From the NCBI GenBank assembly GCA_002007465.1, contig LNAC01000275.1, forward strand, positions 2,059,819 through 2,123,818: a stretch of DNA of 64,000 nucleotides. Direction: 5' to 3'. The stretch comes from Ailurus styani. Taxonomy: Eukaryota; Chordata; Mammalia; Carnivora; Ailuridae. The position numbers and the translations under genes were made by a program. Within the stretch, counting starts at the first letter, position 1. Each line of letters begins with the position of its first letter. The notes under the pieces are model-generated. The model had not been told where the DNA came from and did no database searches. It saw only the letters and a program-made list of their open reading frames with translations. Shown here piece by piece: positions 11,441 through 21,720 of this stretch.

Positions 11441-11689
11441 CCTCGTTCTTGGATGCTTCTTGATTGAGTTGACCTAAGCACCATGATCGTCGGTCACCAA
11501 CCTCCTTTCTGGAGATCTCCGAGGACCAATCTCTGTTCCCACTCTTCATCTGCTCTTATAGTAATGACTGATCTTAGACTTCTCTTCCTAGTTATGGGAA
11601 CATGTCCATCCCTGTCTTAGATCACAGGATGATACGTGACACCTGGGGTTTGGGGGTCAGATCGGAACAGGGGGTCAGTAACTGGGGAT

Positions 11690-12090
11690 GATCCCGGAGA
11701 TGGGGATCTTACACTTGACTTCCCAACTGTATCAAACGCTAGCTATTCCCACCTCCCCACGAGCTGTGTCTACTTCCATGCCTTTCCACGTACTGTACCA
11801 ATGGTCTGGAAAGCTTTTCCCTATCCAATTGACTCTAATCTGTCTCTAGACTCAGTTCCCGAGTTTTACAACCTCCAAGAGGCCCTTCCCATGCTGAGGC
11901 AGGTGCCCGGGCATGTTGCCCTGGAGCATTGCTCCCACCCCCTCATCCCACAAAGACTACCTGCTTCATCAGTGCGGCAAGACTTTTGAGGACAAGAGCT
12001 GCATGAGTCCCGTTCATTTTCATATGCCCAGGGCATGTTTTCCGGGCTGAATCTGTGCATGTTGAGTGAGTGAATAAGTGAAGGAATGCT
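11690..12090 (+). repeat. L2 LINE 3' end
   Basis: 'catgcctttccacgtactgt', 'ccaatggtctggaaagcttt', 'ttttgaggacaagagctgca' and the terminal 'gagtgagtgaataagtgaag' follow the L2 3' UTR and its characteristic tgaatgaa-like 3' terminus. Confidence 0.6.
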
Positions 12091-12379
12091 TCTAATGTCT
12101 TCAATTAGCAAGTGACTTCGGCAGCCCAGCCCTGAACTTTTCCAAAGACAAGGTGAGGAGGTAAGCTGGGACAGAGCCCCTCACATGTGCCGCTCCCAGC
12201 TTTGGGAGGCTGAAGGGTTTCTGCTCAGCGATTTTCGAGAGATGGGCTTGGCCAGTGACTCACCTCGCCCGTCTCTTCTCTGGGACTTCACAATGCGGTG
12301 ACTTCTAATTTTCATTACAGGTGCAGTGACCGTAAGACCTGGACTGTCTAAGAGCAAACGTTCTGTCTTGTCCCTAATG
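12091..12379. other. Spacer before the endogenous retrovirus
   Basis: Non-coding DNA without a recognisable repeat. The end of the retroviral insertion must lie near its right edge, but I could not identify a target-site duplication. Confidence 0.4.
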
Positions 12380-12693
12380 ATGCAGGATCATCGAGCCCAA
12401 CAGTCAAGAGAGAATTCTGGAGACATTTAATGGTGCGAAGTGTTTGTTACAGCCCAGGGACAGGACCCTTGGGGATAAGGAGCCGCATTGTGATTGTGAC
12501 GAGTCACTGATTACATAGGGGTTTCCATCCTCTGGAGGTGAAGGTGATGTTAGGGCTCCAGGAAATTGAGTCTGTAGGTTCCTGGAGGTGTGGCAATTGT
12601 TAAGATTGTGTGTTTCTTGGGAATCATGAAGACAGTGACACACTAAAGTGGAGTTTCATGTCCTATATGAGTGCAATCTTTATCAGTTGACCA
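12380..12693 (-). repeat. Candidate 3' LTR of the endogenous retrovirus
   Basis: On the minus strand a polypurine tract (complement of 12701-12714) is followed within about 8 bases by a TG at 12692-12693. The next roughly 310 bases include an attaaa motif (complement near 12427-12432) and a CT-rich stretch, as in an R-U5 region. This is where the 3' LTR should lie after integrase. No matching 5' LTR was found by eye, so the assignment rests on position and the polypurine tract. Confidence 0.35.
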
Positions 12694-12963
12694 TTTGTCG
12701 TCCCCCCGCCCCCCTGAGGCTGTCCCTGGTGCCTGAGGGGGTCCTATGTGCACATCCCACCTTAAGGGGGGGTTGTGGTTTGTGGGGTGTCAGCTCTGTG
12801 CTTTGCCCTCAGCGTGCCTTTGGCTCTCTCATCATTCCCCCCCGAACTGTCCTGACCCTTAAATCTTTAAGGTTGTTGAAGGTGGGAGTGTTCATCTTCT
12901 GTCGCTTCTTCCTGCTGACCAGAGGTGTAGAGACGTGCCTACCTGTGGGTCAGCGGTGGTCAG

Positions 12964-14270
12964 TCAGGGAACATCTATGGGAGTGATGGAAGGTGGAGGC
13001 AGCTGAGTCCAGTGTGGACAGCAAAGAAATCTCTCCACGTAGTAAGGACCATCTTCATCGTTGTTTGATGAGGAGTTTGAGATCTTCAACAAGTTCACAG
13101 GAGTAAGAAGGTGTGTTTGTTTATGGGTTTCCTGTGAAAGAGGTACAGGTTTTGTTCTAGATATATGCGTCCAGGAAAAGGGTCCCTCTAATTTTACTGC
13201 AGCGGGAGTACATAATATGATGTGATATGGACCTTTCCATTTTGGATTTAAGTCCCCTGTTGTGCTGAATTTCCATTCTTTTAAATAAACCGTATCTCTG
13301 GGGCTCACGTAGGGTGGACTTTGAGTAATCCTTGGGTCAGCTTTTGGGAGCATGTGATCAGTCTATTCATTAAGTGACTTATGAATTAAACCAGCCTCGA
13401 ATGAATCATTTAATAAAGTATTATAATCTTCATCCAATAACAGGTCCTCTGCAAGAAATGGTTTTCTATATAATAACTCCAAAGGGCTGAGTGCTAGAGG
13501 TTGTGTTGAAGTCGACCTCACCCTGAGAAGTCCTACTGGTAAGACAGTGACCCAGTTTTCCTGGGTCTCTAGGACTAAGTGTGGTAAGGTGTCATTTTAA
13601 ATTGTGAGTGGCTTTCTCTGCCTTTCCAGAGGATTGTGGGTGCCGGGCTGAATGTAGGAAATATTTAAATTTTAAAGCATGTGCTATTTGTTGAGTGCAG
13701 TAAAAGAAGGACCCTTGTCACTTTGAAGGGATCGTGGAAGACCAAATCCAGGAATAACTTCTCACAAGACTTTGGTTATTTCCGTGGCTCTTTCCTTTCT
13801 ATGTGGAAAGGCCTCGCTCCATCCAGTGAAAGTATCAACAGATACTAGTAGGAACTTCTAGCCTTTGCAAGGAGGCATCTGTGTGAAATCAAGCTGCCAG
13901 TCCTCTCCTGGATATGTTCCATGCCTTTGGACTGGTTTCAGAAGTGGGGGTGAGGGGGGTGGGGGGGACTGTGTCTTCCAGATTTCCTTGTGTACAAACA
14001 ATATAGGATCGGCCGAACAGTCTTATTGTAGCTGTTAAATTCCCTCCACCAAATATATTTTTGATTAAATGTTCTAAAGCATTTCTGTTCAAATGAGTAG
14101 CCTGGTATAAACCCTGTATTACCTTTCATTGGTTATTTTGGGGTATAAAGGGTTTCCCTTCATCATTAACAGGCCAGTCCTGTGCATTTTTAAAATATCC
14201 TCTTTCCTGGTCTGAATTTCATGGTCTGAATAGACTGGGGGAATGGACTTTACTGGAGTCAAAAGTGGTA
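12964..14270 (-). pseudogene. ERV integrase remnant
   Basis: The minus-strand translation contains the integrase core signature WQLDFT with its catalytic Asp codon at 13888-13890, and a second catalytic Asp within SDKG (codon 13717-13719), about 57 codons later, as in gammaretroviral integrases. The N-terminal zinc-binding region would lie around 13900-14130. The C-terminal part reads as an open frame at 12964-13353 with a recognisable SH3-like gammaretroviral integrase tail (PKWKGPYH). Stops and frame changes separate these blocks, so no functional integrase is encoded. Confidence 0.8.
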
Positions 14271-14276
14271 TAATAC

Positions 14277-14740
14277 TCAGTATTTGTTTATTTTTGGTGC
14301 TGCCTGCTTGGTGGTGCGGTCTGCCAAATTGTTTCCCTTAGATTCTAAGGTCATGCCCCTTTGATGTCCTCTGAGGTGAGTCCCAGGTACCTCCTGAATT
14401 TGGGTTTCAGCCTCAAGAAGAGCAGCAGCTTCAGGCCCATATTTGATTGGGGGCTTATGGCTTGATTGTAATCTCCTTTCTTTCCAAATTGCCCCATGGG
14501 CATGTGTCAGCAGGAAAGCGTATTTGGAGTCAGTATAAATATTAATTTTTAGGTCTTTTGTCAACTGAGGAGCAAGGGTAAGTGCTATTAATTCAGCCTT
14601 TTGAGCAGAAGTGTTTATTGGAAGTATTTATTGGAAGGGCTTTTGTCTCAATGGTCTTAAACTAACTATAGCATATCCGGCTTTTCTATCTCCTGTATCC
14701 ACGAAGCTACCGCCATCAGTAAACCCACTGTCGTCTGCAT
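14277..14740 (-). pseudogene. ERV RNase H remnant
   Basis: The minus-strand frame at 14277-14564 contains YTDSKYAF, with a conserved catalytic Asp codon at 14530-14532, and a downstream GHQRG block of the gammaretroviral RNase H. It is cut at about 14745 by a CAN-SINE, beyond which the RT connection region resumes at about 14993. Confidence 0.8.
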
Positions 14741-14744
14741 TTTC

Positions 14745-14981
14745 TTTCTTTCTTTCTTTTTTAAGAGGCTAATTAATTAATTAATTAATTAATGAGAAAG
14801 GGATCATGGGATTTGAGGGGAGGAACAGAGGGAGAAGGACAGAGGGGGGAAGAATCCCAGGTCAACTCTGTGCAGAGCATGGAGCCCGATGTGGGGCTTG
14901 ATCCCACGACCCCGAGACCACAACCTGAGCCGAAACCAAGAGTCAGACGCTTAACTGACTGAACCACCCAGGCACCCCTCA
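14745..14981 (-). mobile_element. CAN-SINE inside ERV pol
   Basis: An antisense CAN-SINE: (ctttctt)n/poly(T), then (aatt)n, then a body with a gagcatggagcccgatgtgg block, the tRNA-like region, and the head aaccacccaggcacccc. Flanking near-perfect direct repeats tctgcattttc (14734-14744) and tctggattttc (14982-14992) mark the insertion into retroviral pol. Confidence 0.9.
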
Positions 14982-14992
14982 TCTGGATTTTC

Positions 14993-16226
14993 AATAGGGG
15001 TATCTTTTAAGTCTGCTCTGCTAGAATAAACAAGATTGATAATTTCTGAGCAGTCATGTTCTAACATGGATGTATGACGGTCAGGTCCAGGCATGAGGGT
15101 AGTTGGGTTTAAAGTTTCACAGGCTTGAAGCATCATTTCAGGTGTGTCAAAAAGCATAGCCTAGTATTTAATAAGTTGGCTTCCCATGATCCACTGGTGG
15201 CCTTTGGTCTCTAGGGCACTTCGGTGATGTGCAGGCATCACTGCCAAAGATGGTCCCATAGTAAGTTTTGAAGCTTTTTTTTTTTTTGACCAGGAGGACT
15301 ATGGAAGCCACCGCTCAAAACAATCTGGCCACTCTTGGGCTACATTATCAAGTAACTTTGAAAAATGGCCCACTGGTCTTGTTTCATTTCCTAATTTCTA
15401 GGTAAGAACTCCCAAACCTGCTACATGGAAAGTGAAAGGTTTTTCTGAATTTGGTAAAGCCGAGGCCGAGGCTGACAAAAGTTTAGCCTTTACTATTTGA
15501 AAGGCCGTCTGCTGTTTAGTTCAGAGTGAATGTTGTTCATCAGCGCCTTTAACTGAATCATACGATGATTTGGCTAAGAGCCCAAATCCAGGAGTCCACA
15601 GGTGGCAAACACCTGCCACCCCTAGGAAAGCGTGGAGTTTTGTAGCTGGGGGTCCAAGATCTAATATAGCCTTTTTCCTCTCAGGACGCAGGGTATGGTC
15701 ACCTGGTGTTAGCTCCTATCCCAAAGATTGCACTTTCTGTTTAGATATTTGCACCTTTTTAGGGGAGACACGATACCCTGTCTGCCAAGAAATTAAGTAA
15801 AGTTATAGAATTACTATCAGACTTTTCTTTTGTGGGGCCACAGATTAAAATGTCACCCACATGCTGAATAATAGTCCTTTGAGATATCACTTGGCTTACC
15901 GAGTACAGCCCCGAGCAGGTGAGGACTGTCTCTAAATCCCCGCGGCAAAGCTGTCCAAGCTCAGTGAGCAGCCCGTGGGCTTGAAGGCCCCTTCGAAAGC
16001 AAACAGTGGTTGGGTTTCTTCACTTAGAGGGATGCAAAAGAAGGCATCCTTTAAATCAAGTACTGAAAACCAGTTGGCATCACCAGGGACCTGGGTGAGA
16101 AGAGTATATGGATTTGGTGCTATGGGGTGAAGGGACACCCCTGCCTCATTCATAGCTCTTCAATCTTGTTCCCTCTGATAGTCTCCATTTGGGTTGTTTA
16201 CTGGTAAAATTGGAGTGTTATAAGGA
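14993..16226 (-). pseudogene. ERV reverse transcriptase (palm/connection) remnant
   Basis: Minus-strand translation shows an RT palm block, FSVLDLKDAFFCIPL, within the frame at 15932-16153. At the expected distance downstream, the catalytic YxDD-type tetrapeptide is read as HVGD (codons 15852-15863), so the active site is mutated. The connection region continues toward 15000 with multiple stops. A T11-12 tract at about 15277-15288 also disrupts the frame. Confidence 0.8.
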
Positions 16227-16247
16227 GATTGACAAGGTTTTTAAAAT

Positions 16248-17197
16248 TTATTTTTTTTAAACTAACATATAATGTATTATTTGCCCTAGGGGTACAGGTC
16301 TGTGATTCATCAGTCTTACACAATTCATAGCACTCACCATAGCACAGACCCTCCCCAATGTCCATCACCCAGCCACCCCATCTCCCCTCACCCCCCAGAA
16401 ACCTTCAGTTTGTTTTTTAATATTCAGAGTCTCTTATGGTTTGTCTCCCTCTCTGGTTTCATCTTGTTTCATTTTTCCTCTCTTCCCCTATGATCCTCTG
16501 CACTGTTTCTTAAATTCCGCATATCAGTGAGATCATATGATAATTGTCTCTCTGATTGACTTATTTCGTTTAGCATAATACCCTCTAGTTCCTGCCACAT
16601 TTTGCAAATGGCAAGATTTTAATTTTTGATGGCTGCATAATATTCCAGTGTGAGATATATATATATATATATACACATAAATGTATATATATATACACAT
16701 ATATATGTATATATATGTGTATATATATATATATCTCAATCACATCTTTATCCATTCATCTGTCAATGGACATCTGGGCTCTTTCCACAGTTTGATTATT
16801 GTGGAGATCGCTGCTATAAACATCGAGGTGCATGTGCCCCTTCAGATCATTACATTTGTATCTATGGGGTAAATACACAGTAGTGCAATTGCTGGGTCAC
16901 AGGGTAGCTCTATTTTCAACTTTTTGAGGAAACTCCACACTGTTTTCCAGAGTGGCTGCATCAGCTTGCATTCCCACCAACAGTGTAAGAGGGTTCCCCT
17001 TCCTCTACATCCTTGCCAACCTCTGTTTTTTCCTGACTTGTTAATTTCAGCCATTCTCATTGTGGTTGATTTGTATTTCCCTGATGCCGAGTGATGTTGA
17101 GCAGTTTTTTATGTGTCTGTTGACCATTTGGATGTCTTCTTTGCAGAAATGTCTATTCATGTGTTCTACCCATTTCTCGATTGGATTATTTGTTCTT
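16248..17197 (-). mobile_element. 5'-truncated L1 inserted in ERV reverse transcriptase
   Basis: Reading on the minus strand, the insert holds the C-terminal end of L1 ORF2 (frame 16842-17060, with [15 protein letters not shown] and [12 protein letters not shown]) followed by a carnivore L1 3' UTR and a short A-rich tail (complement of 16248-16260). A 20-base target-site duplication (gattgacaaggttttaaaat, with one extra T in the left copy) lies at 16227-16247 and 17198-17217. An AT-rich dinucleotide expansion at 16653-16734 has grown inside it. It is 5' truncated and not mobile. Confidence 0.9.
16653..16734. repeat. AT-rich (TA)n/(TATG)n microsatellite
   Basis: About 80 bases of alternating TA with interspersed ACAC and TGTG steps, inside the truncated L1. 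Seen directly. Confidence 0.9.
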
Positions 17198-17560
17198 GAT
17201 TGACAAGGTTTTAAAATACTATGTTTGAGAAACTTACCAATAAGTGGTTGTAACCAGCTTTTGGCACAGGTTTTAAGGGATATTGATTTTTCTGAAGTAT
17301 AGTGGCTGGGTCCTTCAAGTTCACTTTCGCTGGCTGGGCTTTACGAGCCGTTCTGGGACATTGCCATCCCACACCTGTGGGTTTACTTTCTTCCAGATAT
17401 TAGAAGGGTTATCAGGGTAAGGTGTTAGTTCTCCAGGTGTTAAAGAGAACAAGTCATGCTCTTCTTTAGTAAGAGCAAACCTGTTCCCAGTTTATGTATT
17501 ACGTCTCGTCCAAGTTATGTCTTGTCCAAGTAATGGAGTGGGGCAAGACAGAGGACCATA
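17198..17560 (-). pseudogene. ERV protease-RT junction / RT N-terminal remnant
   Basis: The minus-strand translation through this part resembles the gammaretroviral segment between protease and the RT palm (a W.KVNPQVWD-type block, then a K.QYPL block). It lies between the two L1 fragments and is not open throughout. It is contiguous with 16226 once the 16248-17197 L1 and one target duplication are removed. Confidence 0.65.
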
Positions 17561-17890
17561 AAATATGATTATGCTGAGCGAAATAAGTCAAGCAGAGAAA
17601 GAAAGTCAATTATCATATGGTTTCACTTACTTGTGGAGCATAAGGAGTAAAATGGAGGACTCTAGGGAAAGGAAAGGAAAAGTGAATTGGGGAGACGAAC
17701 CATGAGAGACTATGGACTCTGAGAAAGAAACTGAGGGTTATGGAGGGGAGGGGTGAGGGGGAAGGGGTGAGCCTGGTGGTGGGTATTAAGGAGGACACGT
17801 ATTGCATGGAGCACTGGGTGTGGTGCATAAACAATGAATCTTGGACCACTGAAAAAAAAATAAACAGTTTCATTCCTTCTAAAAAAAAAG
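17556..17890 (+). mobile_element. L1 3' end fragment inside ERV
   Basis: A sense-strand carnivore L1 3' end: 'gattatgctgagcgaaataa', 'gtcaattatcatatggtttc', 'gagagactatggactctgag', then 'taaggaggacacgtattgca', 'gagcactgggtgtggtgcat' and a poly(A) at 17881-17889. It is opposite in orientation to the neighbouring L1. No clear target-site duplication was seen. Confidence 0.85.
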
Positions 17891-17949
17891 TATGAGTAAC
17901 CCAGTGACTTTTGTATTCACAGGTTAAAGGCATTGCCTGGAGGCATGTT

Positions 17950-18090
17950 TTAGGCTTCTATGCTAAGAGTTTTATGGCTAGAAAGACAAGCTGGGCCTCG
18001 AGTGCTGAATAAGAATAGAGTAAGTGGCTCCTGTGTCAATAAAGAGATCAGCAGACTTACCTTCCACATCCAGGATAGCCCAGGGCTCGG
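17950..18090 (-). pseudogene. ERV aspartic protease remnant
   Basis: Minus-strand translation contains the retroviral protease active-site loop LFIDTGATYSIL. The DTGA codons at 18026-18037 are intact. The frame (17978-18316) continues upstream into gag nucleocapsid and ends shortly after the protease start, where the plus-oriented L1 fragment interrupts it. Confidence 0.8.
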
Positions 18091-19290
18091 TCATCTTGAT
18101 GTCATAGGGAGCCGGACTAGCCTCAGGGTCCCTGTCATGGCGGGTCCTCCGGTTCCTGCTGGGGGGACGGGAGGAGGAGTGAATTCCTGTCTTCCTCTCT
18201 CTCTGGAGATGAGGGCAGTCTCTCTTCCAATGTCCTTCTTTCTTCCAGATAAGACATGGCCCTGGTGAAGAGTATTGTTTGGACATTCTTTGCTGCAATG
18301 GTCGGTTTGGCCACACCCATAGCAGAGGTCCTTGCCTGATCCTTTGTCTGATATGGGCTTTTTCTTTGGCCCCTGATTAGTCTGGTGTTGTGGGGGATTC
18401 ACAGTAGTGGCAGCCCACACTTGAGCCTCTATGGTAGCCTGCAAGTTAGCTCTCTGGTCCTTTTCTTGCCTTAAGGCCATATGTCTATTATTAAAGACTC
18501 TAGTAGCTTACCCTCTAAGACCTACCAGGTGGGGATTGGGGTTTATAATAAGGAGGGATAATAACAGAGCCCTGTGTCCTCTTTGTTTGGATCAGCCAGT
18601 GAGTCCTCCAGGGGCCCAGGTCTGTTAGGAGGACTGGCCTGATTAGACAATCATCATCCGGTGTGTCCAGAGTGGGTTTATCAACCTGGTTGGTGGTTAG
18701 ACACATTTTGCAGGAGACTCTTAGGTCGGGATCCTGATTCAAGGCCATGAAGGCCTGGACAATAGAGCGCCTCAGTCTCCATTTGCCCTGTTTTCTGTAG
18801 AAGAGATCCAACTGATTGATTTTACTCAAGTTTAATGTCCCATCAATGGGCCATTTTTCCTAATCTCCAAAGGAGTACTGAGTCCATGCAATGTTATAGA
18901 AGATCAGTGTTTTTCTTTTTTAGATCTTGCAATCCAACTTGATTCCAGTGAGTTAAAAGGCATCCCAAGGGAGAATCCTTGGGGACTGAAGAAGATCCCT
19001 TGTTCCGGGCGCCTGGGTGGCTCAGTGGGTTAAAGCCTCTGCTTTCGGCTCAGGTCATGATCTCAGCGTCCTGGGATGGAGGCCCACATCGGGCTCTCTG
19101 CTCAGCAGGGAGCCTGCTTCCTCCTCTCCCTGTCTCTCTGCCTGCCTCTCTGCCTACTTGTAATCTCTCTCTCTGTGTCAAATAAATAAATAAAATCTTA
19201 AAAAAAAAAAAAAAGAAGATCCCTTGTTCCTAGAAAAGTCGATAAAGTCCATTACCAAAAATCCCCCACAACTCCCTGGTGGTGTCCCAC
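18091..19290 (-). pseudogene. ERV gag remnant with two zinc-knuckle motifs
   Basis: The minus strand encodes a class I ERV matrix-like segment (frame 18515-18829, with GKWRLRRSIVQAFMAL) and a nucleocapsid with a complete CCHC zinc knuckle, CYGCGQTDHCSKEC (18283-18324). A second knuckle at 18215-18256 is read in a different frame and has Trp in place of its second Cys. A CAN-SINE (19007-19214) interrupts the N-terminal part, whose remainder reaches about 19290. No initiation codon or primer-binding site could be placed. Confidence 0.75.
19007..19214 (+). mobile_element. Young CAN-SINE with perfect target-site duplication
   Basis: A full-length sense CAN-SINE: head ggcgcctgggtggctcagtg, a tRNA-like region, a CT-rich body (ctgcctgcctctctgcctac), then aataaataaataaaatctt and an A-rich tail. 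The 16-base target duplication gaagatcccttgttcc is identical at 18991-19006 and 19215-19230, implying recent insertion into the ERV gag region. Confidence 0.95.
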
Positions 19291-19349
19291 ACAGGGTATG
19301 TCAGAGGTTCTTGGTGTCAAAGTGACCAGAGGTGTCCCTCTAAGAAGTT

Positions 19350-20150
19350 GCTGTGAACACTGCCTTGCCTTGTAGGAGGGATGCCGGCGTTCCCCTGCTT
19401 CCCCACTGCATTCTAGACTACAAATGGGTGTTGGTGAAAGGACAGAAGTGCTGTGGAGAACCTGCCATTCTTAATCCATGGAAAACACAAGAAAACTTTT
19501 ACAAGGGGAAATGACCTCATACTGTAATTTAAGTAGTCAGTGGGGGGGCATTAACGAAGCTTGTAAAGATAGAAATCCATCATGATGGAAGTGACATTTC
19601 AGCACATGTAGATTTCCCTAGGAAATGGTCGCCAGTGGGGTTTTAATTCAGTCAGGTACTGGTTTCAGCTGGCTGGGAGCAGAGGTCTTGTGGCCAGAAG
19701 CAGCAAGGCAAGAGGTATGGAGGTGATCACAGTAGACCCATGAGGGGGAAACCTCACACGGGAGCCTTAAGATTGGTGGCCATCCTAGTGACTCTGCACA
19801 GATTGGATGAGAAGAGCAGTAGAAGTCTGGGGCGCCAGGGTGTGAAGGAGTCATGCCCCGGACCCGGTTGGGGATCAGGGCAGTGAATGCGGCCATCAGT
19901 CCTGGGGTGCCGGGGCTGGTGGTCCAGAGATGGACATTCCATAGGCACGCGTGCGGCGGAATGTGAAGCTCTATGGGAAGTGGCAGAGAGGTCCCGGTAC
20001 TGGGCCGGGCGGGAGTGCGGTCATAAGGGGGCGGGGCTGGGGACAGTGTACCCCATTGCCTCACAGGAGAGAAAGAGCAATCATCCAGGAAATGGCTAAG
20101 ACAGGATACCAGGGGCCTGGAGGTCTACAGAACAGAATGATGAGTTTATC
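19350..20150. other. Flank of the ERV, possibly 5' LTR/leader
   Basis: The missing 5' LTR of the minus-strand retrovirus would be expected here, but I found no sequence matching the candidate 3' LTR. 19850-20050 is GC-rich. The open frames (up to 138 residues) are not gene-like. Confidence 0.35.
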
Positions 20151-20154
20151 AAAC

Positions 20155-20330
20155 AAGGATCTGCTGGAAGGGCTGCGACCGAGGTCAGCGAAATCCCATT
20201 TGGTACCTGCTTTCGGCAGGCCGTATGACCTCGAGACCCATCCATCACCTTCACCTCTCAGAGCCTCACTTTCCTTATCTGAAAAGTGGGGATGAGTAAA
20301 TGAGATGAGTACTGGAAGTCACTTGACTGA
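20155..20330 (+). repeat. MIR SINE fragment
   Basis: 'gtatgacctcgagacccatc', 'agagcctcactttccttatc' and 'tgaaaagtggggatgagtaa' match the sense MIR core. Confidence 0.5.
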
Positions 20331-21540
20331 GAGACGGGTATGTGCAAGACCGTCCAACCACGCCCAGGCTCTCCTCCCCCCGCCCTCCTCCTTCGGCCCC
20401 TCGCGGGTGTCCTTCCAGAAAACCACGAACTGGGGTGAAATAAGTCAATGCCTGCTTCTACTCCCTTAGAATTAGAGCTGCCCACATGAGAAGTAGCCCC
20501 ACTACGACTCGTCCCCATGACTCGCGGTTTGGGCTTATTTGAAACCACGTTTGTCTTCTCTGTCCTCAGGGCTTCCTATGAGCAGGCGTCTCTCCTAATC
20601 AGGCCGATGCCCTGGCCTCCCATTGCATCCCGTGCGTAGCTGTGCTGGCAGGAGGCTGCCCACCCGGCCCTCGGGGACGCTCTCCCCTCCAGGCCACTTA
20701 CAAAGGGACGTTTGTGTACCTCTCAGACCCTATATTTTAAGTCAAATCCTTTGGTAAGCCCTCCGCACCTGGCGGGAAAATCCCTCCAGGCATTTGTATG
20801 TGAAGGGGAAACAGAAAATCTTCTTCTGATAGAAAAGACCCCTGCAGGCCCTGACAGTCCGCTGGCGAAGGCCTGGGTCAGTCTGGGACCTGTGCTAGAG
20901 GAAAGGCCTGGAGGGACGGGCGCTCTGGAAGGCCCTGTTCGACTCCTCCCCGGCACTCCTGTCCGAGTGGGCGGAGCGCACGCCTTCGGGAACAGGGCTA
21001 GACTGACCCCAGCCCCTCTCTCACCGCCTCGCTCCGCGGTCCAGGGGAGTGACAGGACCCGCTGCTGTTGAAATCCACCCTCTTACCTCACACGGCGACC
21101 CCGAGGGGACCGGAACCCAATGGGATGGGGGCTGAATTGTAAACAACGCCACTGGCTACATGACACTGTGCTTATCTCCGCAAATATTGACTCTGGAGGA
21201 TCAAACAAGTGGCCAAAAAAACAATAATATTTTCTCCCAGGAAGAAGCTCCTGTTCCAGACAACTAGGACCTAGTGGGGCAGACAGATGGGGACAGGTGG
21301 CACCTGCAAGGTTAAGGTCTCCCTCTGGCTTGGGGGTCCCTTCAGAATCACGGATGCCAGGGAAAGAGAGATAGGTGGTCCTGAAGAATGCCAGGCACTC
21401 CCTATTCTGGATCCGAGTTTTTTCCAAGGGCAGAGGATTGCTCTAAGAGGCAGGAGCCCCTCGGTCAAGACCAGCTGGGGTTTGGCAGACACTGAGTTGA
21501 GCCTGCTCTTGGGACTAGACCTCCTGCCGGGGGCCTTCAC
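20331..21540. other. Intergenic DNA, nothing recognised
   Basis: A moderately GC-rich segment (20580-21070) with no repeat or exon I can support. Overlapping frames of about 80-120 residues on both strands look like chance. Confidence 0.4.
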
Positions 21541-21544
21541 GAGT

Positions 21545-21720
21545 GAGTCTACTCAATCCTCCCAGAAGCCCCGTGAGCGAGGTGTCCTTACCCCATTCTG
21601 CAGACAAGGAAACGGAGGCTCCAAGCAGTTTGGTGACCTGCGAAGAATTACCCTGTGGATTACCTGGCGGAGCTGGGCTGGGGACACCCAAATAACAGGT
21701 TCTGAAGTGGGCTGTGCTCA
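21545..21720 (-). repeat. MIR SINE fragment
   Basis: 'ccattctgcagacaaggaaa', 'cggaggctccaagcagtttg' and 'ggtgacctgcgaagaatta' are the antisense MIR core. This repeat is translated within the 278-residue chance frame at 21287-22123. Confidence 0.55.

Larger units (their letters stand above)
12380..19350 (-). mobile_element. Degraded class I endogenous retrovirus (gammaretrovirus-like), nested
   Basis: Reading on the minus strand, fragments follow one retroviral order: gag matrix-like and nucleocapsid (about 19290 to 18090), protease (about 18080-17960), reverse transcriptase (about 17560 to 15000), RNase H (about 14740-14280) and integrase (about 14270-12970). RNase H and integrase are of the gammaretroviral type. 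All reading frames carry stops and frameshifts, so this is a dead copy. No env is recognisable between integrase and a candidate 3' LTR. Two L1 fragments (16248-17197, 17556-17890) and two CAN-SINEs (14745-14981, 19007-19214) sit inside it and account for roughly 1.7 kb. The outer ends are uncertain because I could not pair two LTRs. The family is not named; HERV-H/F-like groups are the closest in gag layout, by inference. Confidence 0.85.

Noticed and set aside
16533..16883. Short frames rich in Tyr and Ile on both strands
   Set aside because: They are translations of a TA-rich microsatellite inside an L1.
16248..17890. The two L1 fragments as one inverted element
   Set aside because: They are separated by ERV RT sequence, have opposite orientation, and the first has its own target-site duplication.
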